Source: Methylobacter sp. (GTDB lineage Bacteria > Pseudomonadota > Gammaproteobacteria > Methylococcales > Methylomonadaceae). From it: DNA of 64,000 nucleotides. The position numbers were made by a program, and so were the translations under genes. Location: the NCBI GenBank assembly GCA_030653175.1, contig JAURZV010000052.1, positions 62,001 through 126,000 of the forward strand, given 5' to 3'. Below, piece by piece: positions 36,059-48,296 of this stretch. The notes below the pieces were generated by a model that had not been told where the DNA came from, made no database searches, and saw only the letters and a list, made by a program, of their open reading frames with translations. Position 1 is the stretch's first letter; each line of letters begins with the position of its first letter.

Positions 36059-36689
36059 GCCTCGTACCGGGGCGGTGGGCTACATATCATACCGCAGTCA
36101 CACAACCTAAGACCGCAGTGGCGGTAGCCATCGGAATGGATGAAATGCGTTGGATACATGCTGGTAGCTCAAAGCCGAGTGAGGTGCATTTATTTGAGTC
36201 ACCATCGCTGCTCACTCGTCCAGCTTCGAAAGCCTACCATTTTAACCTAAAAACTTGGTAAAAACATAGAAAACCCATGTGTTATGTTGTAGGCACGTTA
36301 AAATGACTGAATCTATTGAGTCATTTCATGTCAGTGTATTGAAGAAAGATAACCTTGAAACCTTGATGGTACAGTCCCAAGCATTTTTGATGCATAAAGA
36401 CGCGTTGCGTAATGCCCGTGTATTTTTCGGCAATAGTCCTGATGGTCTTTGGCGTTGTTGATCGGCAAGGGCAGGCATGGGAATTACTTTTTATAAATAA
36501 TGGCATAAGGTAAAGGCAGTCGGTTCCGGTCATCGTGTCCGTCCATAAGCTGTGATTGAAGAAGTGCTGCGTAAAAATGGTATGAATAGAGATTTAGCTA
36601 TATATAATTGAACTAAAATGTTGTAAAAACAGCTACATTTACTGATATGTTATTGTAAAATGTTCGATTGACAGCAGGAGATTCAGATT
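36059..36689. other. gene-free region
   Basis: Nothing convincing is encoded in this 631-bp stretch. A 52-codon plus-strand frame (36303-36461, beginning MTESIESFHVSVLKKDN) has no recognised family and may be a fragment of a lost gene. The stretch just before 36690 contains the ribosome site of the broken CBS gene. Confidence 0.4.
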
Positions 36690-37095
36690 ATGATTGTCGC
36701 TGATATTATGGCCGCTAATCCGGTTACGGTTAACATGGATACCGAGCTATTGGTGATCAAGGACATTTGCGATCATATCTATTTTCATCATCTGCTGGTT
36801 GAAAATGAATCGGACAAAACTATTCGGCGTTATTTCGGATCGTGATTTATTGAGTGCTTTAAGTCCTTATATTCATGCCGCTGCAGGAGCTTTACGCGAT
36901 CAGGAAACTTTAAAAAAAACGTGCTCATCAAATCATGTCACGCCAGATTGATACCGTGACACCAACAACCGATTGCAATATTGCTGTACAAAAATGCTGG
37001 ATGCGGATATATCCTGTCTGCCTGTCGTCGGCGATGACAAGGTTATTCTGGGTATTGTTACCTGGAAAGATTTCTTAGCAAACTATTTAAAATAA
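36690..37095 (+). pseudogene. frameshifted CBS-domain protein
   Basis: A good ribosome site (AGGAG at 36676-36680) precedes ATG at 36690. The first frame reads IVADIMAANPVTVNMDTELL. Continuity then needs at least three frame changes: to KLFGVISDRDLLSALSPYIH (near 36815), to AHQIMSRQIDTVTPTTDCNI (near 36918) and to KMLDADISCLPVVGDDKV (near 36990), ending NYLK and TAA. Together these make a classic two-CBS protein of about 135 residues that would have bound adenosyl ligands. The intact signal before a broken frame suggests recent decay or sequence error. Confidence 0.7.
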
Positions 37096-37251
37096 CAATC
37101 GCCCGAAAACCATAAGCATCTTGTTATGAAACATAATTGGCGTAATAACCGGAATCAATAACGCCAGTAACAAATTGTGTCTTTGTTCGCACGAGTAAAT
37201 GTTGCTCGTTTTGGCAGGGCTTAAGGTTAAAGTATTACAGGTAAAAAACAA

Positions 37252-38793
37252 ATGACATCGACGAGCGACCCTCTAAGTCTCAATTTAATAGACATGAGCA
37301 TGGAAATAGTACCCCCCAAAATTATAGCGGAACCCCTTACTCTTAATGGGTGGACGCATGTACTGTGCAATGAAGAAATGCCGATATTTTCCAATACTGC
37401 GCTAAGTATTCATGACATTTTGAGTGATGATAGAAAAGGCGCTATGGAATTGGCATCTGTTATTTTGCAGGATCCGAATCTGACGGTTAAGTTATTAAAA
37501 ATCAGCAACACTCCCCATTACAATCCTTCTCGTCAGAAAATGGTTACTGTGTCGCGGGCCATTATCATGATTGGTTCCGATGTTATTCGTGAATTAACGC
37601 TGGTTTGCTCCTTTTTTGAATCCATTCTATCTGTGATCAACAAACAACAGGCCAACGAAGAAATAGCCCAAGCCATTCATGCAGCGGTACACGCCAAGTC
37701 CATAGCAATTGCGACGAACGATAAATCACCGGAAGAGGTTTTTATTGCCACGTTGCTTAATCATATTGGCAGTATTTCTTTTTGGTGCTTTTGCGGTGAA
37801 CAGGGAGAGCAAATTCAAGCTCTGATAAATAAAGGAAAATGCAGTAGCGAAGAAGCGGAGAAAAAAGTGCTGGGCTTTACATTGACAGAGCTGGGTGCTT
37901 CTTTAAGTAAAGCTTGGAAATTAGGCAGCTTGGTTGAAGAATCGATCAAGCCGAAGATATTGTCCAAAAATCCCAGAGTTGACTTGGTCCACTTGGGATA
38001 TGAAATCACCGAGGCGTTAAAAGAGGGTGTCGGTTCAAAAAAATATGAGGCTTGTGTCGGGAAAATTGAGGCGCTTACCAAGCAATCCAAAAAAGCTATA
38101 AATGAAAAACTTCAAAGTAATACCGGTACTGCGTCTGATATTGCCTGTCAATTTGGCGCGACTGACGCCGCTTTGCTTCTTCAAAGTCGTCTAAATCAAG
38201 CCGTAGTCATGGAGAAACCATTGCCGGTTATTGATAAAACACAATTGCAACTTCAGATTTCACAGGATGTAACATCAATAATAAGCGACCAATTTGACAT
38301 TAATTTGTTACTTGAAACAGTGCTTGAGGGGATTCATCGGGGTATCGGTATGGATCGAACTATTTTTTCTCTGTTAGTCACCGATAAGCAGTCCCTTAAA
38401 GAAAGGCTGTCTTTGGGCTGGCGCAAAGACACATACGAGCACAAGGTCATTTTCAATATCTCGGAAACACCGCCCAATATTTTTTTTCAAGCTCTGGCCG
38501 GTACTCATGCTTTCTGGGCTAAGCCTTTGGTTAATGGCAAATTGTACACACTCCGGGATATTAATGTGGTTGGAAAAAACGAATGTTTTATTATGCCGAT
38601 TTTCTCCAACAAAATACCGATTGGCTTAATTTATACTGATCGGTGGGTCAGTAACCAACCGTTAACTGAAGAAGATTTTAATGCCTTTAAATATTTTGCC
38701 CAACAGGCAAACATAGGTCTTACAATTTATCGTATGCAACGCATAGTTAATGGAAAAAAAGATGGCGGCATTGACCAGAGCGGCAGTTATTGA
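37252..38793 (+). CDS. HDOD-GAF signalling protein
   Basis: A 513-residue soluble protein. Residues about 35-240 form an HDOD domain: IFSNTALSIHDILSDD, ASVILQDPNLTVKLLKISNT and VSRAIIMIGSDVIRELTL. Residues about 330-500 form a GAF-like domain (LETVLEGIHRGIGMDRTIFSLL, IMPIFSNKIPIGLIYTD). Such proteins usually take part in regulatory networks, often with cyclic-di-nucleotide or chemotaxis-like partners, and have no catalytic HD motif. It ends tail to tail with aat, overlapping by seven bases. Confidence 0.8.
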   Translation: MTSTSDPLSLNLIDMSMEIVPPKIIAEPLTLNGWTHVLCNEEMPIFSNTALSIHDILSDDRKGAMELASVILQDPNLTVKLLKISNTPHYNPSRQKMVTVSRAIIMIGSDVIRELTLVCSFFESILSVINKQQANEEIAQAIHAAVHAKSIAIATNDKSPEEVFIATLLNHIGSISFWCFCGEQGEQIQALINKGKCSSEEAEKKVLGFTLTELGASLSKAWKLGSLVEESIKPKILSKNPRVDLVHLGYEITEALKEGVGSKKYEACVGKIEALTKQSKKAINEKLQSNTGTASDIACQFGATDAALLLQSRLNQAVVMEKPLPVIDKTQLQLQISQDVTSIISDQFDINLLLETVLEGIHRGIGMDRTIFSLLVTDKQSLKERLSLGWRKDTYEHKVIFNISETPPNIFFQALAGTHAFWAKPLVNGKLYTLRDINVVGKNECFIMPIFSNKIPIGLIYTDRWVSNQPLTEEDFNAFKYFAQQANIGLTIYRMQRIVNGKKDGGIDQSGSY

Positions 38794-39482
38794 GCTTGCC
38801 AGGCAGACGACTTGGCAGGAGTATCGCAGTATTGATTGAGTAACTTTGTAAAATAATCCCGGCTAATTTCCTGAGCGCCAAGGCTTTCCAAATGCTTTGT
38901 ATGGACTTGACAGTCTACCAGTCGGTAGTCCCAAGACTTAAGCAGCTGAACCAAGGTAACAAAAGCTACTTTGGATGCATCGGTTCTGGTGTGAAACATG
39001 GATTCGCCCAAAAAAACCTGCCCCAGCGCAACACCGTATAATCCGCCAACCAGTTCATCGCCAATCCAGGTTTCAACCGAATGAGCAAACCCGGCTTGAT
39101 GCAGTTGATTATAAGCCGCGTTGATTTCTGCTGTTATCCAAGTGCCTGCGGTGTCTTTGCGAGGATCTGCACAAGCGGTAATGACTTCATTAAAAGCCAG
39201 ATCATAAGTTACTGAAAAAATATTTTTCCGCAAGGTTTTGCGCAAGCTGCGGGAAATAACCAGTTTATCGGGAAATAAAACCAAGCGGGGATCCGGCGAC
39301 CACCACAAGATAGGCTCACCGCGGTTATACCAGGGAAATATTCCGTGCCGATAAGCATTTAACAGCCGATTTTGGGACAGGCAACCCCCGACGGCAAGTA
39401 AGCCGTCCGGTTCGCGGAGGGCTTGGCTCACCAAGGGGAAACCTTGCTCCGGGTTTTTGGGGTCAAGAACAGTCAGTCGCAT
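38787..39482 (-). CDS. aat: leucyl/phenylalanyl-tRNA--protein transferase
   Basis: A 231-residue enzyme that adds Leu or Phe to N-terminal Arg/Lys for the N-degron pathway. GLLAVGGCLSQNRLLNAYRHGIFPWY, the signature PILWWSPDPR and GGLYGVALGQVFLGESMF are all diagnostic, with LVDCQVHTKHLESLGA near the C-terminus. It is transcribed from the repeat-containing gap shared with trxB. Confidence 0.95.
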   Translation of the reverse strand: MRLTVLDPKNPEQGFPLVSQALREPDGLLAVGGCLSQNRLLNAYRHGIFPWYNRGEPILWWSPDPRLVLFPDKLVISRSLRKTLRKNIFSVTYDLAFNEVITACADPRKDTAGTWITAEINAAYNQLHQAGFAHSVETWIGDELVGGLYGVALGQVFLGESMFHTRTDASKVAFVTLVQLLKSWDYRLVDCQVHTKHLESLGAQEISRDYFTKLLNQYCDTPAKSSAWQAQ

Positions 39483-39514
39483 AGGTCTGACTAATTTAAA
39501 GCATGAATGTAACT

Positions 39515-39689
39515 GTAACTATTCGGCCACAGATCAACGCAGATTAAACAGATTGCTTTTTGCCGTTTATTATAAACGAGCCGTTTAAACGTTGGTTCAT
39601 TTCCAAAATGCATGAGCAATCCCACCTCAATAGCGGTTGCTGTCAGTTTATCAGTGTGCATCTGTGTCAATCTGTGGCTGAATAGTTAC
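39515..39689. repeat. long inverted repeat between aat and trxB
   Basis: GTAACTATTCGGCCACAGAT (39515-39534) and ATCTGTGGCTGAATAGTTAC (39670-39689) are inverted with one mismatch in 20. Inner sequences CAACGCAGATTAAACAGATT and GTGCATCTGTGTCAATCTG extend the similarity. It resembles the imperfect hairpin at 18778-18880, so both belong to one dispersed family. Confidence 0.65.
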
Positions 39690-39735
39690 GCATGGATTTG
39701 AAAGGCTGTGCCAACCATTAACCCGGAATTGCAGC

Positions 39736-43177
<3,442 letters not shown>

Positions 43178-43179
43178 CG

Positions 43180-43356
43180 ATGAGCATTGCGTTAATCGGA
43201 GTCGCCATTGTACTGACGGCGACTCTGGGCGGTATCGTTATCGTCAGACGCAATTCTCCCCAGCAACCGATACAAGTCAAGGCAGTGCTTTTCGGGCTTT
43301 ATTTCTGGGGATTGGTGTTTTTACAGTTGGCTCTATTTGGGTTGTTCTTGGGCTAA
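43180..43356 (+). CDS. small two-helix membrane protein after ftsK
   Basis: A 58-codon frame begins three bases after the ftsK stop. It encodes two hydrophobic segments (about residues 3-22, LIGVAIVLTATLGGIVIV, and 35-57, VLFGLYFWGLVFLQLALFGL) separated by a short polar loop (RRNSPQQPIQ). A twin-helix hairpin in this position suggests co-expression with ftsK. No family is recognised. Coding is supported by spacing, topology and normal codon use. Confidence 0.55.
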   Translation: MSIALIGVAIVLTATLGGIVIVRRNSPQQPIQVKAVLFGLYFWGLVFLQLALFGLFLG

Positions 43357-43547
43357 AGCGTAGGCTGGTGTAATCAGTCCGGGCTTTAGATAAAGCTATA
43401 TGCCCTAGGGGAATGCAGCCGGAAAAGCGCCTCTTTTAGCGCTCATTCTACTTAGCTGAGATTGCGCTCAACAAGAGCGCGGCGGATAAAACGGTTTGGC
43501 AAGGCCAGTGCGCTGCACACGCTAATTTTACGGTAGGCATTAATGCT

Positions 43548-43934
43548 ATGGATAAACCAATATCATTGTTAATGAATAAACATATTACGACAGTAGATAT
43601 TAACGATACTATCGACAAAGTTGAAAAGATAATGGATTCGCACAAATTATCGTGTGCGTTGGTTATCGATTCAAACCAGGGTTGTTTTGGTGTAATCAGT
43701 TATCCGGATATTGTACATTTTCATGAGAGGGGCAAAAATCCAAAAACCGAACGGGCATGGGAATTGTGTACGCATAGAGTTATTGAAGTAAACCCTGATA
43801 CATCTGCCAGGGAAACGGCCAAGTTAATGTTAAAGCATAAAATCCACCACATTGTCATAACAGAAAATAAAATAATAAAAGGCATCGTTTCATCAATTGA
43901 TTTTGTAGGGGAGTACTTGAAACAAAATGTTTAA
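43548..43934 (+). CDS. CBS-domain pair protein
   Basis: A 128-residue stand-alone tandem CBS protein. The first unit starts PISLLMNKHITTVDINDTID with FGVISYPDIVHF. The second starts LCTHRVIEVNPDTSARETAK with KGIVSSIDFVGEYL. Such modules bind AMP, ATP or SAM and act as energy or redox sensors. It is similar in plan to the broken gene at 36690. No partner is apparent in its neighbourhood. Confidence 0.85.
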   Translation: MDKPISLLMNKHITTVDINDTIDKVEKIMDSHKLSCALVIDSNQGCFGVISYPDIVHFHERGKNPKTERAWELCTHRVIEVNPDTSARETAKLMLKHKIHHIVITENKIIKGIVSSIDFVGEYLKQNV

Positions 43935-43979
43935 GGCGATTTCCATGAAAGAACATCCCGTAGTTACGCATTTTTACTC

Positions 43980-44061
43980 ACCACGAAGACACGAAGAACA
44001 CGAAGAACACGAAGAACACGAAGAACACGAAGAAAAACATAAACTTCGTGTCTTCGTGGTA
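43980..44061. repeat. CACGAAGAA tandem repeats with inverted end
   Basis: ACCACGAAGACACGAAGAAC is followed by tandem 9-bp units (ACGAAGAAC repeated), then inverted by CTTCGTGTCTTCGTGGT at 44045-44061. The block can fold into a long hairpin. It gives rise to a spurious EEHEEHEE-type frame at 43927-44178. The same motif family appears at 18910 and 48345. Confidence 0.75.
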
Positions 44062-44291
44062 AATAACAGAACCGAATATGCTTGGTATATTCTTTACCGG
44101 ACATCGCCTAACATGTCGTTCAATAGAGTGTCTATGACTCTGGGCGGTTTTTCTGAAATCATAGCAGCTTCTCTATGATGTTTCGATTAGGTAAAAAATA
44201 AAGTCGTCTGGGAAAGATGACAGTAAGTTTTTGAGATGACAAGACTTGCATATATAAGGAAGGATAAACATTAACCGGGCTTTTAGGTTTA

Positions 44292-44320
44292 TTGACAATA
44301 GCCCGGTGAGCTGATACTTT
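44292..44320 (+). promoter_or_regulatory. sigma-70-type promoter of hrcA operon
   Basis: A perfect -35 TTGACA (44292-44297) and a 17-bp spacer lead to TACTTT (44315-44320) as a moderate -10. Transcription would start near 44327, directly at the CIRCE operator. Placing is by eye only. Confidence 0.55.
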
Positions 44321-44326
44321 GCCCTG

Positions 44327-44353
44327 CTGGCACTCGTCCTAATGGAGTGCTAA
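44327..44353 (+). promoter_or_regulatory. CIRCE operator
   Basis: CTGGCACTC (44327-44335), nine bases, then GAGTGCTAA (44345-44353). The consensus is TTAGCACTC-N9-GAGTGCTAA, so the left arm matches at seven of nine positions and the right arm at all nine. It overlaps the hrcA ribosome site GGAG (44344-44347). It is the binding site of HrcA and implies autoregulated heat-shock expression. Confidence 0.85.
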
Positions 44354-44355
44354 AT

Positions 44356-45618
44356 ATGGTTGCAGAGGTTGGTGTGGGTAATACGCAGTTTTTAAATGAA
44401 CGGTCGTTACAGTTATTGAAAACGCTGGTCGAGCGTTATATCAGTGATGGTCAGCCGGTGGGTTCGCGGGCTTTATCAAAAGATTCGAATTTAAATTTAA
44501 GTCCGGCAACTATTCGCAATGTCATGGCCGACCTGGAAGACCTGGGTTTTGTGCATTCACCGCATACTTCGGCAGGACGGGTGCCTACGGTCAGCGGCTA
44601 CCGCTTGTTTGTCGATACCTTATTGACGGTTAAGCCGATGGAGTCGAAAGATTTGACCCGACTGCACCAAGGCTTGTCGTTGAGTGAGGACAGCAGCGAC
44701 ATGATCGGCGTCGCCTCGCGCCTGCTGTCGGAATTAACGCAGATGGCCGGGGTGGTGACTCTGCCCAAAAGAGAGCTCGTTTGCCTGCGGCATATCGAGT
44801 TTCTGTCTTTATCTCACACCCGCGTGCTGGTCATTTTTGTCACCAATGAGCAGGAAGTCCATAACAAAATCATCCATACCTCCAAAGTATTCAGCCCTGC
44901 CGAGTTACAGCAGGCGGCCAACTATTTGAATTCAATTTATTCCGGTCGCAGCCTCGATGCGGTGCGCAAAGCCGTCCTAAAAGAGTTGCAGGAAGATCAG
45001 GAACGCATGACAAATCTGTCCGGAACAGATTTGCATTTACCCGAAGGGTGTCGGGCAGGAAAGCCCGGCATGACAAATCTGTCTGGAACAGATTTACATT
45101 TACCCGGAGGGTGTCGGGCAGGAAAGCCCGGCATGACAAATCTGTCTGGAACAGATTTACATTTACCCGAAGGGTGTCGGGCAGGAAAGCCCGGCATGAA
45201 TCAAGGCATGCTGGACGCGGTAAAAATGGCGCAACTGGCGTTCGATCAGGACAACAAAAAAGATGATTACGTGCTGACCGGCGAAACCAATTTGATGGGT
45301 TTTTCCGAATTGTCGGATATGGATAGACTAAAAAGTCTGTTTGAAGCATTCAGCCAAAAACAGGGCGTTATCCATTTACTGGATCAATGCATGAAAGCCG
45401 ACGGCGTGCAGATCTTTATCGGCGAAGAATCCGGTTACCGGGCTTTCGATCATTGCAGTCTGGTGACTTCATCGTATTCGGTCAGCGACGAAGTGGTCGG
45501 AGTGCTGGGCGTGATCGGGCCGACGCGCATGGCCTACGAAAAAATTATCCCGTTTGTCGATGTCACTGCAAAATTATTGGGCGCTGCCTTGAATCCAAAA
45601 TCAACGACCCCACTATAA
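44356..45618 (+). CDS. hrcA: heat-inducible transcription repressor HrcA with tandem-repeat insertion
   Basis: A protein of about 420 residues, some 70 more than usual. The N-terminal winged helix (NERSLQLLKTLVERYISDGQ) and LSPATIRNVMADLEDLGFVH are classic HrcA, as is the C-terminal SLVTSSYSVSDEVVGVLGVI. Between KELQEDQER and NQGMLDAVKMAQLAF three tandem 21-residue units (MTNLSGTDLHLPEGCRAGKPG, 45007-45195) are inserted in frame in the dimerisation/inserted domain. The ATG at 44356 follows GGAG; a GTG at 44347 is less likely. HrcA binds CIRCE just upstream. Whether the insertion alters repressor function is unknown. Confidence 0.9.
   Translation: MVAEVGVGNTQFLNERSLQLLKTLVERYISDGQPVGSRALSKDSNLNLSPATIRNVMADLEDLGFVHSPHTSAGRVPTVSGYRLFVDTLLTVKPMESKDLTRLHQGLSLSEDSSDMIGVASRLLSELTQMAGVVTLPKRELVCLRHIEFLSLSHTRVLVIFVTNEQEVHNKIIHTSKVFSPAELQQAANYLNSIYSGRSLDAVRKAVLKELQEDQERMTNLSGTDLHLPEGCRAGKPGMTNLSGTDLHLPGGCRAGKPGMTNLSGTDLHLPEGCRAGKPGMNQGMLDAVKMAQLAFDQDNKKDDYVLTGETNLMGFSELSDMDRLKSLFEAFSQKQGVIHLLDQCMKADGVQIFIGEESGYRAFDHCSLVTSSYSVSDEVVGVLGVIGPTRMAYEKIIPFVDVTAKLLGAALNPKSTTPL
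45007..45195 (+). repeat. three tandem 63-bp repeats within hrcA
   Basis: Units begin at 45007, 45070 and 45133, each starting ATGACAAATCTGTC and ending AGGAAAGCCCGGC. Each contains two small palindromes (AAATCTGT...ACAGATTT-like, and CCCGAAGGG). A fourth ATG at 45196 resumes the normal gene. The copies differ by only a few bases, so expansion looks recent. The 63-bp length preserves the frame. Confidence 0.9.
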
Positions 45619-45681
45619 ATAATGACTTTTTTGTGCCGTCGGGCATGGATATTAATTCTAAATATTATGGAGCTATAAATA

Positions 45682-46293
45682 ATGAGTACTGATCAGGAAG
45701 CGCCTGAATCCCAGGTTAAAACTGAAAACGAAACGGTTGTAGAGCCGCCGCATACCGAATTAGTCGAGCACGAGCTGTCGATTGAGGAGTTACAGCAGGC
45801 ATTGGTTCAGGCTGAGCAAAAAGCGCAGGAGAACTGGGACAAAGCGGTTCGCGCACAGGCGGAAATGGAAAACCTGAAAAGACGGACGCAAAAAGATCTG
45901 GAAGATGCGCACAAATTTGCCCTGACAGGCTTTGCCAAGGAATTATTGCCGGTATTAGACAGTCTGGTGTTAGGCTTGCAGGCGGCAACCGGCGATAGCG
46001 AGGACGTGAGAAAATTCCGTGAGGGCAGCGAATTAACGATTAAGCAGTTCGAATCAGTCTTTGAAAAATTCAAAATAGAAACGATTGATCCGATCGGCCA
46101 GCCGTTTAATGCCGAACAGCATCAGGCCATGGCCATGCAGGCCGTAGAAGGCGCCGAGCCGAATACGGTGGTTAACGTTTTCCAAAAAGGTTATATGTTG
46201 AACGGACGCTTGCTCCGTCCCGCGATGGTTTTGGTTGCCAAAGCAACCGAAAAAAAGCCGACAGATAGTCCTGGCATCAATGAACAGGCTTGA
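45682..46293 (+). CDS. grpE: nucleotide exchange factor GrpE
   Basis: A 203-residue DnaK cofactor. An acidic N-terminal tail precedes a long coiled coil (ELQQALVQAEQKAQENWDKA, RAQAEMENLKRRTQKDLEDA). The C-terminal beta domain contains NAEQHQAMAMQ and NTVVNVFQKGYMLNGRLLRPAMVLVAK. Length and order fit GrpE. It lies between hrcA and dnaK, the standard heat-shock order. Confidence 0.95.
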   Translation: MSTDQEAPESQVKTENETVVEPPHTELVEHELSIEELQQALVQAEQKAQENWDKAVRAQAEMENLKRRTQKDLEDAHKFALTGFAKELLPVLDSLVLGLQAATGDSEDVRKFREGSELTIKQFESVFEKFKIETIDPIGQPFNAEQHQAMAMQAVEGAEPNTVVNVFQKGYMLNGRLLRPAMVLVAKATEKKPTDSPGINEQA

Positions 46294-46364
46294 AATCAAA
46301 TAAAGCAGCCTCATATTTGTAAAAACTATTACTTTTTTAAATAAATTCAAGTCTGGAGAATTCA

Positions 46365-48296
46365 ATGGCTAAAATAATCGGCATAGATTTAGGAACAACA
46401 AACTCGTGCGTCGCGGTGTTGGAAAACGGCGTCGCAAGAGTGATTGAAAACAGCGAAGGTGCGCGCACTACGCCTTCCATTATCGCTTTTACCAGTGACG
46501 ATGAAGTGTTGGTTGGACAGTCGGCAAAACGTCAGGCGGTTACCAATCCAAAAAATACCGTATTTGCGATCAAGCGTTTGATCGGTCGTCGTTTTAAGGA
46601 TGATGTCGTACAAAAAGACATCAAAATGGTGCCTTATAAAATCGTCGAAGCTGAAAACGGCGATGCCTGGGTTGAAGTTCACGGCAAGAAAATGGCCTCC
46701 CCCGAAATTTCAGCTCGTATTTTGATGAAGCTGAAAAAAGACGCTGAAGCCTATTTGGGTGAAGAAGTCACCGAAGCGGTCATTACCGTCCCGGCTTATT
46801 TTAACGACTCGCAACGCCAGGCGACTAAAGACGCCGGTCGTATTGCCGGACTTGAAGTCAAGCGTATTATCAATGAACCGACTGCATCAGCATTGGCTTT
46901 TGGCATGGATAAGCCTAAAGGCGACACCAAAATTGCGGTGTATGACTTAGGCGGCGGTACCTTTGATATTTCCATTATTGAAATCGCCGAGATAGAAGGT
47001 GAGCATCAGTTCGAAGTGTTATCGACCAACGGTGATACTTTTCTGGGTGGTGAAGATTTCGACTCAAGAATTATTGAATTTTTAGCGGCAGAATTCAAAA
47101 AGGAAAGCGGCGTTGACGTGCATAACGATCCACTAGCACTGCAACGTTTAAAAGAAGCGGCGGAAAAAGCCAAGATCGAACTGTCTTCAAGCCAGCAAAC
47201 CGATGTGAATCTGCCTTACATTACCGCAGATGCCTCAGGTCCCAAGCATTTGAATGTTAAATTGACCCGCGCCAAACTGGAATCGCTGGTTGAAGAGCTG
47301 ATTAACCGCACTAAAGGCCCTTGTGAAATGGCGCTGAAAGACGCCAAATTATCGGCATCGGATATTAATGACGTGATTTTGGTCGGCGGTCAAACCCGTA
47401 TGCCGAAAGTGCAGGAAATGGTAAAAGCCATTTTCGGCAAAGAACCGCGCAAAGACGTTAACCCTGATGAAGCGGTTGCTTTGGGTGCTGCGATACAGGC
47501 GGGCGTTCTGGGCGGCGAAGTTAAAGACGTGTTGTTGCTGGATGTTATCCCGTTATCGTTGGGTATCGAAACAATGGGCGGTGTAATGACCAAGCTGATC
47601 GAGAAAAACACCACGATCCCAACCAATGCATCGCAAGTGTTCTCTACGGCGGACGACAATCAAACGGCAGTGACCGTTCATGTATTGCAAGGTGAACGTG
47701 AAGTCGCAGCGGCGAATAAATCGCTGGGTCGTTTTGATCTGGCCGATATTCCGCCTGCACCGCGCGGTATTCCGCAAATTGAAGTTGCATTCGACATCGA
47801 TGCCAACGGTATTTTGAACGTGTCGGCCAAAGACAAGGCAACCGGCAAAAAACAATCCATCGTCATCAAAGCTTCCAGTGGTTTGTCGGATGATGAAGTT
47901 GAACGCATGATTAAGGATGCCGAAGCCCATGCCGATGAAGACCGTAAATTGACTGAATTAGTTCACGCTCGCAACCATGCCGATGGCATGATTCACGCGA
48001 CTGAAAAATCACTGAAAGAACTGGGCGACCAGGTCAGCGCCGATGAAAAAAACAGCATTCAACATGCGATTGAAGCACTGAAAACTGCGATTAAAGGTGA
48101 TGATAAAGCGGAAATTGAAGCCAAAACGAATGACTTAACCGAGTTATCCGGAAAACTGGCCGAACGAGTTTACGCACAAAAATCGGCATCTGAAGGCGAG
48201 GCGTCCGGTGCTCATGCTTCTTCAGAGCATCATGCGGCGGATGACGGTGTTGTCGATGCCGAGTTTGAAGAAGTTAAAGATGACGAGAAGAAATAA
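46365..48296 (+). CDS. dnaK: chaperone protein DnaK
   Basis: A 643-residue Hsp70. The ATPase domain begins [19 protein letters not shown] and contains [14 protein letters not shown] and [11 protein letters not shown]. The substrate-binding domain follows, and the C-terminal tail ends [15 protein letters not shown]. It works with GrpE and DnaJ. The ribosome site CTGGAG precedes the start. It is about 290 bp from dnaJ, with repeats in the gap. Confidence 0.98.
   Translation: MAKIIGIDLGTTNSCVAVLENGVARVIENSEGARTTPSIIAFTSDDEVLVGQSAKRQAVTNPKNTVFAIKRLIGRRFKDDVVQKDIKMVPYKIVEAENGDAWVEVHGKKMASPEISARILMKLKKDAEAYLGEEVTEAVITVPAYFNDSQRQATKDAGRIAGLEVKRIINEPTASALAFGMDKPKGDTKIAVYDLGGGTFDISIIEIAEIEGEHQFEVLSTNGDTFLGGEDFDSRIIEFLAAEFKKESGVDVHNDPLALQRLKEAAEKAKIELSSSQQTDVNLPYITADASGPKHLNVKLTRAKLESLVEELINRTKGPCEMALKDAKLSASDINDVILVGGQTRMPKVQEMVKAIFGKEPRKDVNPDEAVALGAAIQAGVLGGEVKDVLLLDVIPLSLGIETMGGVMTKLIEKNTTIPTNASQVFSTADDNQTAVTVHVLQGEREVAAANKSLGRFDLADIPPAPRGIPQIEVAFDIDANGILNVSAKDKATGKKQSIVIKASSGLSDDEVERMIKDAEAHADEDRKLTELVHARNHADGMIHATEKSLKELGDQVSADEKNSIQHAIEALKTAIKGDDKAEIEAKTNDLTELSGKLAERVYAQKSASEGEASGAHASSEHHAADDGVVDAEFEEVKDDEKK

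Noticed and set aside
36303-36461. 52-codon frame before the broken CBS gene
   Set aside because: No recognised family or start signal; mentioned only within the gene-free region.
43980-44061. Possible CRISPR remnant from short direct repeats
   Set aside because: The 9-bp units have no spacers and there are no cas genes nearby.
43927-44178. 83-codon frame with EEHEEHEE repeats
   Set aside because: It is made by the CACGAAGAA tandem repeat and its inverted end; the flanks have no motif and it overlaps the CBS gene end.
45007-45195. Possible CRISPR-like array because of regular 63-bp spacing
   Set aside because: The units are contiguous with no variable spacers and lie in frame in hrcA; this is a tandem repeat.
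44891-45349. 152-codon minus-strand frame opposite hrcA
   Set aside because: It arises from the 63-bp repeats being open on both strands; hrcA has conserved domains and a CIRCE, so this is a shadow.
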